NCBI RefSeq assembly: GCF_021245805.1
Contig: NZ_JAJJNF010000001.1
Coordinates: 558,001-622,000 of the forward strand
Source: Mangrovimonas futianensis
GTDB lineage: Bacteria; Bacteroidota; Bacteroidia; Flavobacteriales; Flavobacteriaceae
Reading direction: 5' to 3'
Length of the DNA: 64,000 bases
Shown: positions 25,577 through 32,911 of the stretch, in pieces
Layout: each line of letters opens with the position of its first letter
Numbering within the stretch: position 1 is the stretch's first letter
Translations under genes and position numbers: made by a program
Notes under the pieces: model-generated
Told to the model about the DNA's origin: nothing
The model's input: the letters and a program-made list of their open reading frames with translations, nothing else
The model's database searches: none

Positions 25577-26941
25577 ATGCGAAAAATATTGGTCATTGGT
25601 TCAGGCAAATCATCGTCTTACTTGATAAAATATCTGCTTGACAAATCCGAGGAAGAAAATCTACTCATCATTGTTGGCGACAAAAATTTCAGTCATGCCC
25701 AAAAATTAGTACACAACCACAAAAACGGACAAGCCATTGTCTTTGATGTTTTTGATAAACAAGTTCGTGAAAATGCCATTGAAAATGCAGATATCGTGGT
25801 CTCCATGTTACCAGCTAGATTTCACATTGAAGCCGCAAAAGATTGTATCAAATTCAACAAGAACATGGTTACCGCATCCTATGTAAGCGATGACATGCAA
25901 AATCTGGATAAAGCAGCAAAGGATAAGGGTCTTGTTTTCATGAATGAAATTGGTGTGGATCCAGGAATTGATCACATGAGCGCCATGAAAGTGATTGACA
26001 CCATTCGTGCTAAAGGCGGAAAAATGATTTTATTCGAATCCTTCACTGGGGGGCTGGTTGCGCCAGAAAGCGACAATAACCTATGGAATTATAAATTCAC
26101 TTGGAACCCGAGAAACGTGGTCGTTGCAGGTCAAGGTGGCGCTGCTAAATTTCTGCAAGAAGGAACCTACAAGTACATACCTTATAACCGTTTATTTAGA
26201 AGAACCGAATTTTTAGATGTTGAAGGCTACGGAAGATTTGAGGCCTATGCCAATAGAGACTCCCTAAAATACCAATCGGCCTATGGTCTTGATCAAGTTA
26301 AAACCTTATACCGCGGTACCATGAGACGGGTTGGTTTTTCTAGAGCCTGGAATATGTTTGTGCAACTAGGCATGACAGATGATAGTTACACCATAGAGGA
26401 TAGTGAGAACATGACTTACAGAGATTTCGTAAATGCCTTTCTGCCATACAGTCCAACAGATTCTGTAGAACTCAAATTCAGACATCAATTGAAAATTGAC
26501 CAAGACGATATTGTTTGGGATAAATTGGAAGAACTAGATATTTTTAGCCATTCCAAAAAAGTGGAACTCAGAGAAGCCACTCCGGCGCAAATACTTCAAA
26601 AGATTTTAATGGACAGCTGGGACTTAGCTCCAGATGACAAAGATATGATTGTCATGTACCACAAATTTGGCTATGAACTTAACGGGAAAAAGCATCAAAT
26701 AGACGCCACCATGGTTACCACAGGTGAAGATCAAACGTACACCGCTATGTCTAAAACGGTAGGCTTGCCAGTAGCCATTGCTACCCTCGCCATTTTGAAC
26801 AAAAAGATAACCACTCCAGGTGTTCAAATCCCCATAACCAAAGAAGTATACGACCCTATTTTAAAGGAATTGGAAACCTTTGATATTCGGTTCCATGAGT
26901 ATGAAGTTCCTTATTTTGGCTATAATCCTTTAAACCTTTAG
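25577..26941 (+). CDS. saccharopine dehydrogenase-like oxidoreductase
   Basis: 454 residues: an NAD(P)-binding Rossmann N-terminus (ILVIGSGKSSSYLIKYLL, note GxGxxxxx in place of GxGxxG), then VVSMLPARFHIEAAKDC, NEIGVDPGIDHMSAM and the C-terminal catalytic domain. It resembles the glutamate-forming saccharopine dehydrogenase of lysine metabolism (saccharopine to aminoadipate semialdehyde and glutamate). With the Lrp-type regulator next door and a glutaryl-CoA dehydrogenase elsewhere in the window, lysine catabolism is a reasonable inference. Confidence 0.87.
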   Translation: MRKILVIGSGKSSSYLIKYLLDKSEEENLLIIVGDKNFSHAQKLVHNHKNGQAIVFDVFDKQVRENAIENADIVVSMLPARFHIEAAKDCIKFNKNMVTASYVSDDMQNLDKAAKDKGLVFMNEIGVDPGIDHMSAMKVIDTIRAKGGKMILFESFTGGLVAPESDNNLWNYKFTWNPRNVVVAGQGGAAKFLQEGTYKYIPYNRLFRRTEFLDVEGYGRFEAYANRDSLKYQSAYGLDQVKTLYRGTMRRVGFSRAWNMFVQLGMTDDSYTIEDSENMTYRDFVNAFLPYSPTDSVELKFRHQLKIDQDDIVWDKLEELDIFSHSKKVELREATPAQILQKILMDSWDLAPDDKDMIVMYHKFGYELNGKKHQIDATMVTTGEDQTYTAMSKTVGLPVAIATLAILNKKITTPGVQIPITKEVYDPILKELETFDIRFHEYEVPYFGYNPLNL

Positions 26942-27055
26942 TGATAGATAGATGCCAATCTCATTCATTTTTTAAACAATTATTGTAAAACATTGATTTT
27001 AAGCTTTCATTTTAAAACTCAATGCTTACATTTACATTCCTAAAATTATACTATA

Positions 27056-27529
27056 GTGAAAGTTACAAATCAAAACCATATTGAAATCGATGGAATAGAT
27101 AAACAAATCCTGCGCGCCCTTATGGAAGACGCAAGAACCCCTATCCTGGAAATAGCTCGACAAGTGGGCATTTCTGGAGCTGCTATTCATCAAAGATTGA
27201 GAAAATTAGAGAAGTCTGGTTTGCTTTCAGGATCTAAATTTATTATCAACCCCAAAGTATTAGGTTACACCACCATGGCTTTTATTGGTGTTTATTTAGA
27301 TAAGGCCATGAACAACCCTGAGGCGGTGAAACAATTAAAAAAAGTACCTGAAGTTATTGAATGTCATTACACCACTGGTAACTGGAGTATTTTTATCAAA
27401 ATATTATGTAAGGACAATGAACATTTAATGCATTTGTTGAATAAAGAAATTCAATCCATCCCGGGAGTTTCTCGAACGGAAACCTTTATTTCACTGCAGC
27501 AGCAAATTGACCGTCAAATCCAAGTATAA
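27056..27529 (+). CDS. Lrp/AsnC-family transcriptional regulator
   Basis: 157 residues: N-terminal helix-turn-helix (IDKQILRALMEDARTPILEI ... ISGAAIHQRLRKLEKSGLL) and a C-terminal RAM amino-acid-binding domain. Lrp-family proteins sense amino acids. The start is GTG at 27056; the next in-frame methionine is too far into the HTH. It lies downstream of the saccharopine dehydrogenase-like gene, which it may control. Confidence 0.93.
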   Translation: MKVTNQNHIEIDGIDKQILRALMEDARTPILEIARQVGISGAAIHQRLRKLEKSGLLSGSKFIINPKVLGYTTMAFIGVYLDKAMNNPEAVKQLKKVPEVIECHYTTGNWSIFIKILCKDNEHLMHLLNKEIQSIPGVSRTETFISLQQQIDRQIQV

Positions 27530-27559
27530 AAAAAAGCCCTTTTTGAAAGGGCTTTTTTA
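27529..27559. terminator. Bidirectional terminator
   Basis: AAAAAGCCCTTT / AAAGGGCTTTTTT hairpin between the lrp-type gene and the converging BI-1 gene. Confidence 0.9.
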
Positions 27560-27576
27560 ATTCTATAGATTTCTTT

Positions 27577-28281
27577 TTAGTCTCTACTCATAAAGATCTG
27601 AAGTATATACCAAAATAACAGCATTAAAGAAGCAAACAATCCCAAAGCAGCCGGAATATAATCATCCGTCGAGTATTTATTCACCAAGTTAGAGGTTTGA
27701 TACAAGATACTCCCTCCTGCCAGTAAACACATCGCAACAGAGAACCATAAACCTAAGTCAAACCCAAAGATGGCTCCTGCGGCAATTAATCCTAAAGCAA
27801 TAAAAAAACCAATGGTTAAACCGGTTCTTAAAAAGGAAAAGTCCTTTTTGGTCACAAAAACAACAGCAGACAGACCGGTGAACAATGATAAGGTTACAAT
27901 AGCTGCTTGATTTAGTACTTTAGTCCCTTCAGGTAATAAATTGATTACAATATATAGGAGTGGAACAAAAATAAAAGCCTCAGCTAAAATATACAGACCA
28001 TAAGCCAAGTACTGTTTATTTTTATCTTCACTTTTCATCGCCATATTTTCTGCATAATTGGTAATGAACATAAACCCTCCCAACATCAATAACCAACGCC
28101 AACCTTGGGTCATAGACAAAGCGAAATTAATAATTGCATCACTTTGCAACAGTAAGTACTCAAAAAGAATAAAAACCAATACCCCTCCAGCCACATGGGC
28201 GTAGGTCTTTTTGTAAAATGCTACCCTATCGACAGCTGACAAATCACTTAATAACAATTTGTTTTCCATTTGATTTTCCAT
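27577..28281 (-). CDS. Bax inhibitor-1/YccA-family membrane protein
   Basis: 234 residues with seven predicted transmembrane helices, matching the BI-1/TMBIM (YetJ/YccA) family, which in bacteria includes pH-sensitive calcium leak channels and FtsH modulators. The N-terminus before the first helix (about 25 residues) is soluble. Two in-frame ATGs four codons apart could serve as the start. Confidence 0.88.
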   Translation of the reverse strand: MENQMENKLLLSDLSAVDRVAFYKKTYAHVAGGVLVFILFEYLLLQSDAIINFALSMTQGWRWLLMLGGFMFITNYAENMAMKSEDKNKQYLAYGLYILAEAFIFVPLLYIVINLLPEGTKVLNQAAIVTLSLFTGLSAVVFVTKKDFSFLRTGLTIGFFIALGLIAAGAIFGFDLGLWFSVAMCLLAGGSILYQTSNLVNKYSTDDYIPAALGLFASLMLLFWYILQIFMSRD

Positions 28282-28319
28282 AAATAAGATTTAGTTAATT
28301 GAGGAGGTAATTTAGCAAA

Positions 28320-28350
28320 AAAAAAGTCGGAAAGAAAAATCCGACTTTCA
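28320..28350 (-). terminator. Terminator of the zinc metallopeptidase gene
   Basis: AAAGTCGGA / TCCGACTTT stem with an 8-base loop, followed by a long T run on the minus strand. Confidence 0.85.
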
Positions 28351-28368
28351 ATTTTTATATGTGACTTT

Positions 28369-29064
28369 TTAATCCCGTCTTCCAAATACCTGAAATGCCC
28401 AATACAATAAAGAAGCTAAGGCACCTATTGCCGCCACCAAATAGGTTCTGGCAGCCCATTTTAAAGCATCTTCAGCTCCAGCATATTCCTCTTGTGACAA
28501 CATATTCTTGTTCTTTAACCAAGCCAAAGCTCGGTTACTCGCATCATATTCTACAGGAAGAGTTATAAAACTAAATAAGGTTGCAAATCCCATAAATGCC
28601 AATCCGGCAACGGCTATCCAGTAACCCAAGCCCATTCCGGCTCCTGCACCTAACACCAATCCACCAATGACCAACCATTGAGACATTCCAGAAGTAACAC
28701 TTACAATAGGCACCAATGCAGAACGCATTCCTAATGCACTATATGCTTGCGCATGCTGAACCGCATGTCCACATTCGTGGGCAGCAACGGCAGCTGCCGC
28801 AGCATTCCTTTGCGAGTAAACCGATTCACTCAAATTAACCGTCTTATTTTTTGGGTTATAATGATCTGTCAATTGACCTGGTGTAGAAATAACTTGCACA
28901 TCACGAATGCCATTATCCGCTAACATTTTTTCAGCAATCTCGCGTCCGCTCATTCCATTCCGAAGATGTACTTGCGAATATTTATGGAATTTTTGCTTCA
29001 GTTGATTACTCACCAACCAACTGACGAGCGCAATCGCTCCTAATAATATATAATAGCCTAACAT
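28369..29064 (-). CDS. YugP-type zinc metallopeptidase, membrane-bound
   Basis: 231 residues: an N-terminal membrane helix, the zinc site AAAVAAHECGHAVQHAQAY (HExxH) near residue 95, a central pair of helices and a C-terminal membrane segment (PF04298-type). A third metal ligand is likely the Glu in PVEYDASNRALAWL. Probably a housekeeping membrane protease; substrates unknown. Confidence 0.9.
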   Translation of the reverse strand: MLGYYILLGAIALVSWLVSNQLKQKFHKYSQVHLRNGMSGREIAEKMLADNGIRDVQVISTPGQLTDHYNPKNKTVNLSESVYSQRNAAAAAVAAHECGHAVQHAQAYSALGMRSALVPIVSVTSGMSQWLVIGGLVLGAGAGMGLGYWIAVAGLAFMGFATLFSFITLPVEYDASNRALAWLKNKNMLSQEEYAGAEDALKWAARTYLVAAIGALASLLYWAFQVFGRRD

Positions 29065-29143
29065 ACTCTCAATTTTTAAATATTAAAATTAGAGCAATTA
29101 CAGCAAATAATGCGCCAAATTCTTGTTAAGAAATTTTGTCAGA

Positions 29144-30244
29144 TTAAGCTGTCTTGGACTCCCATCCAAAGGCTTCAGCAATTTCATTGTAAACAACCTT
29201 TCCATGCACCACGTTCAAACCTTTTTGCAAAGACTCATCGGCTTCACACGCCTTTTCCCATCCCATATTTGCCAATTTTAAAATGTAAGGCAGAGTGACG
29301 TGGGTGAGGGCCAAGGTAGAAGTATAGGGAACCGCTCCGGGCATGTTAGCCACACAATAATGTACAATATCATCAATAATATAGGTCGGGTTTTCGTGGG
29401 TTGTGGGCTTAGTTGTTTCCATACAACCTCCTTGATCTACTGCCACATCCACCAAGACGGTCCCAGGACGCATCAGTTTCAGCATCTCCCTAGTGATTAA
29501 TTTAGGAGCTTTAGCGCCTTTTATCAAAACCCCACCAATAATCAAATCATGGGTTTGAATGTGCTTTTTAATATTGAATTTACTGGAATATTCAGTAACC
29601 ACATGGGGAGGCATGATATCATTGATATATCTGAGACGTTTCATATTCACATCCATAATGGTCACATGAGCCCCTAGACCAGCCGCCATTTTTGCTGCTT
29701 GAACACCCACAACACCAGCACCTAAAATGAGAACCTTCCCAGGTGTCACCCCAGGTACACCTCCTAACAAAACGCCTCGTCCTTTAATGGGCTTTTCCAA
29801 ATATTTGGCCCCTTGCTGAATAGCCATTCTACCTGCCACTTCAGACATGGGTGTCAATAAGGGCAACGTACCCTCCTCATCCTCTACCGTTTCATAGGCA
29901 ATACAAACGGCATTACTTTTTAACATGGCTAAGGTTAGGGCTTCACTGGAAGCAAAATGAAAATAAGTAAACACAATTTGTTTTGGTTTCACCAAAGAAT
30001 ATTCGGAAGCAATGGGTTCTTTAACCTTCACAATCATATCAGCAATATCATAGACCTCCTCGATACTTTGCAGAATTTCTGCTCCTACTTCCTGATAATC
30101 TTCATCAAAAAATCCACTACCTTCTCCTGCAGTGGACTGAATATAAACCGAATGACCGCTATTGATTAATTCGAAAACCCCAGCGGGAGTCATCCCTACC
30201 CGATTTTCATTGTTTTTGATCTCCTTTGGAACACCTATTTTCAT
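29144..30244 (-). CDS. ald: alanine dehydrogenase
   Basis: 366 residues. It begins MKIGVPKEIKNNENRVGMTP, the family N-terminus, and has the NAD-binding VLILGAGVVGVQAAKMAAGL and DVAVDQGGC. It interconverts alanine with pyruvate and ammonia. The start is the ATG at 30244; the open frame runs 28 codons further upstream, but those residues precede the conserved N-terminus and are not coding. Confidence 0.95.
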   Translation of the reverse strand: MKIGVPKEIKNNENRVGMTPAGVFELINSGHSVYIQSTAGEGSGFFDEDYQEVGAEILQSIEEVYDIADMIVKVKEPIASEYSLVKPKQIVFTYFHFASSEALTLAMLKSNAVCIAYETVEDEEGTLPLLTPMSEVAGRMAIQQGAKYLEKPIKGRGVLLGGVPGVTPGKVLILGAGVVGVQAAKMAAGLGAHVTIMDVNMKRLRYINDIMPPHVVTEYSSKFNIKKHIQTHDLIIGGVLIKGAKAPKLITREMLKLMRPGTVLVDVAVDQGGCMETTKPTTHENPTYIIDDIVHYCVANMPGAVPYTSTLALTHVTLPYILKLANMGWEKACEADESLQKGLNVVHGKVVYNEIAEAFGWESKTA

Positions 30245-30438
30245 GATTTCAAGATTTTTATATTCCAAAATTGGGTTTTTTATTTCACACCCCCAAACAA
30301 AAAAGGAGTCAGATTTCCTTTTTAACAATTTCTTGAAAATGACCCCTATAAATTATAGGGTATTTTGTTTTTAAAGCTAAATTTATTGATTTTTTTGTTC
30401 CTCATACGAGCTAGGGATGACACGGATTGAACTTCAAA

Positions 30439-30464
30439 GATTCCTGCTTTCACAGGGATGACAA
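30439..30464. repeat. Short imperfect palindrome, widespread-repeat type
   Basis: GATTCCTGC-TTTC... reads as a TTCCTG / CAGGGA stem followed by ATGACAA, the form of a short repeat that I recall from many bacterial genomes. It lies in the 246-base gap between ald and topB; nothing else was found in the gap except an AT-rich CCCTATAA / TTATAGGG palindrome at about 30344-30361. Confidence 0.4.
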
Positions 30465-30490
30465 CTGTGCTCTGAATGATAAAAATAGGT

Positions 30491-32794
30491 TTATTTGTGC
30501 GAAGTTAAAATCTGATACACCAGAGCCTTGGTTGGTTTTTGATCCCCAATGGCTTTCCTTACGACATCAAAATCCACCTTAAAATCACAGCCCGATTTAT
30601 AGGCGCTACAACCATAGGCTGTTTTACCTTTTATGACAGTTCCTTTTTGGCACTTTGGGCACGCCAAAACATCTGCATCTGTTGAAGTCTCCTTTTTGAC
30701 CGCGCCTTTCTTAGGCTCCAATTTCAATTTAAAGTTTTCATCAAACCGAAGTAGGCCTTCCACGGTCCCTCCGCCTGCATTAAAACCTTTTAAATTGACC
30801 GTAGACCCTTTTTGAAGCAATCGAATCCACTGTTTTTCGGATATCTTCTTGCCCATAAAACTAAAGGGCAATACAAAATCGCAACCAGACTTATAACCAC
30901 TACAGCCATAAGCGGTTTTCCCTTTCAGTAATTTGGCCTTTTGACATTTAGGGCAGTCCTCATTTAGAATCCCTGCTGCCTTTACTTTTTCAGCTTTGAC
31001 CGCTCTATTTTTAACCACCATGGCTTGCGAAATATTAGCACGGGTGGTTTCACTACGCACCTCATACACCAAAGCATCTACCATGCGCTTCATGTTTTTT
31101 ATAAAAGCAGCGGCACTATACTCCCCTTTTTCAATGTCCTTTAATTGCTTTTCCCAAGAACCTGTCAACTCGGCCGATTTCAACAAATCATTCTGAATAG
31201 TATCAATCAACTGAATACCGGTCACCGTGGGCAATACCTGTTTTTTATTTCGCTTGATATATTTTCTCTTGAATAGGGTCTCAATAATATTGGCGCGGGT
31301 AGATGGCCTTCCAATACCATTTTCTTTCATGAGATCCCGTAGCTCTTCATCATCTACTTGTTTGCCTGCAGTTTCCATGGCACGCAATAGGGAAGCTTCG
31401 GTGAATTGTCTTGGGGGTTTGGTTTCCTTTTCTAAAAACGAAGGCTCATGAGGCCCTTTTTCACCCTTTTCAAAAGCTGGTAAAATATCTGGTTCCTTTT
31501 CCTTGGTGTCCTGATTTTCAAACACCACGCGCCAGCCTTTTTTTAAGATTTCCTTGCCCGTAGCCTTAAACAAAATTTTAGCAGCATTTCCTGTAACCGT
31601 GGTACTAGAGACCGTACAATCCTCATAAAACACAGCAATAAAACGTCGGGTAATGATGTTGTAAACTTGCTGTTGGTTATATGGCAAACTGGCCTCCATA
31701 CCCGTGGGAATTATAGCATGGTGATCGGTTACCTTTTTATCGTTGAATACCTTTGTGGACTTTTTGATTTTCTTTCCCAGCAAGGGTTGCGTCAATGCTG
31801 AGTACTGCGTTAGTTTCCTTAGAATGCCTTCCACTTTGGGATAGATATCGCTTGGTAAAAAAGTGGTATCTACCCTAGGATAGGTCACCACTTTTCGTTC
31901 ATATAAGGTTTGAACAATTTTCAAGGTTTCATCGGCTGAAAAACCAAATTTAGTATTGCAGTACACTTGCAAGCCAGTCAAATCAAAGAGCTTGGGTGCA
32001 TATTCTTTCCCCTTTTTCTTTGAAACATCCTCAATTTCAAACTCACTTTCTTTGACTTGGTTTGCCAAAGCCTCTCCATCTTCCTTTTTTAAGAACCGGC
32101 CTTCCTCATAACTAAAAAGGGTATCGCGATACAGGGTCTGCAACTCCCAATATGGCTGTGGCTTAAAATTTTCAATCTCCTTAAAACGATTGACCACCAT
32201 GGCCAGGGTTGGGGTTTGCACCCGACCTATAGACAGCACTTGTTTATATCCCCCATGTTTAAGGGTGTATAATCTGGTGGCATTCATTCCCAACAACCAA
32301 TCTCCAATAGCTCTAGAAAAACCAGCATAATAGAGGTTATCGTAATCGGTAGCAGGTTTGAGATTATCAAAACCTTCTTTGATAGCCTCGGTGGTTAAAG
32401 ACGAAATCCACAAGCGCTTTACCTCACCTTGATAATTAGCTTCATTCATCACCCAACGCTGAATCAATTCTCCCTCTTGGCCGGCATCCCCGCAGTTGAT
32501 AATCACCTCAGCTTTCTGAAATAATGACTTGACAATTTTAAACTGTTTTTGAATGCCCGAATTGGCTACCACCTTGGTTTCAAACTTTTCGGGGAGCATG
32601 GGTAAATTGTTCAAGTCCCAACTTTTCCAATGGGGTTTGTAATCATTGGGTTCTTTGAGGGTACAAAGGTGACCAAACGTATAGGTCACTGCATACCCAT
32701 TGCCTTCAAAATAGCCATCACGCTTGGTATTAGCTCCCAATACAGAGGCTATTTCACGTGCGACACTTGGTTTCTCGGCAATACAAACTTTCAT
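30491..32794 (-). CDS. topB: DNA topoisomerase III
   Basis: 767 residues, type IA topoisomerase: N-terminal Toprim (CIAEKPSVAREIASVLGA; GDAGQEGELIQRWV), core domain with the active-site Tyr in VVTYPRVDTTFLPSD near residue 310, and ENGIGRPSTRANIIETLFKR. The C-terminus carries two zinc-ribbon repeats (CPKCQKAKLLKGKTAYGCSG and CPKCQKGTVIKGKTAYGCSA) about 90 residues apart, each ending in a SGCDF block. It decatenates DNA and resolves recombination intermediates. Confidence 0.95.
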   Translation of the reverse strand: MKVCIAEKPSVAREIASVLGANTKRDGYFEGNGYAVTYTFGHLCTLKEPNDYKPHWKSWDLNNLPMLPEKFETKVVANSGIQKQFKIVKSLFQKAEVIINCGDAGQEGELIQRWVMNEANYQGEVKRLWISSLTTEAIKEGFDNLKPATDYDNLYYAGFSRAIGDWLLGMNATRLYTLKHGGYKQVLSIGRVQTPTLAMVVNRFKEIENFKPQPYWELQTLYRDTLFSYEEGRFLKKEDGEALANQVKESEFEIEDVSKKKGKEYAPKLFDLTGLQVYCNTKFGFSADETLKIVQTLYERKVVTYPRVDTTFLPSDIYPKVEGILRKLTQYSALTQPLLGKKIKKSTKVFNDKKVTDHHAIIPTGMEASLPYNQQQVYNIITRRFIAVFYEDCTVSSTTVTGNAAKILFKATGKEILKKGWRVVFENQDTKEKEPDILPAFEKGEKGPHEPSFLEKETKPPRQFTEASLLRAMETAGKQVDDEELRDLMKENGIGRPSTRANIIETLFKRKYIKRNKKQVLPTVTGIQLIDTIQNDLLKSAELTGSWEKQLKDIEKGEYSAAAFIKNMKRMVDALVYEVRSETTRANISQAMVVKNRAVKAEKVKAAGILNEDCPKCQKAKLLKGKTAYGCSGYKSGCDFVLPFSFMGKKISEKQWIRLLQKGSTVNLKGFNAGGGTVEGLLRFDENFKLKLEPKKGAVKKETSTDADVLACPKCQKGTVIKGKTAYGCSAYKSGCDFKVDFDVVRKAIGDQKPTKALVYQILTSHK

Positions 32795-32857
32795 GAAAAT
32801 GATTTACAAAGTGGGATGCAAAATAGGACTTTTAAAGAGTTTTCAAAAGATAGAACT

Positions 32858-32892
32858 CAAAAAATAAGGGCTATGTTAACAGCCCTTATTCT
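32858..32892 (-). terminator. Terminator of leuS
   Basis: AATAAGGGCT / AGCCCTTATT stem with an 8-base loop, followed by TTTTTT on the minus strand, just after the leuS stop. Confidence 0.87.
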
Positions 32893-32911
32893 TAAAATAT
32901 GTTTAAGGATT

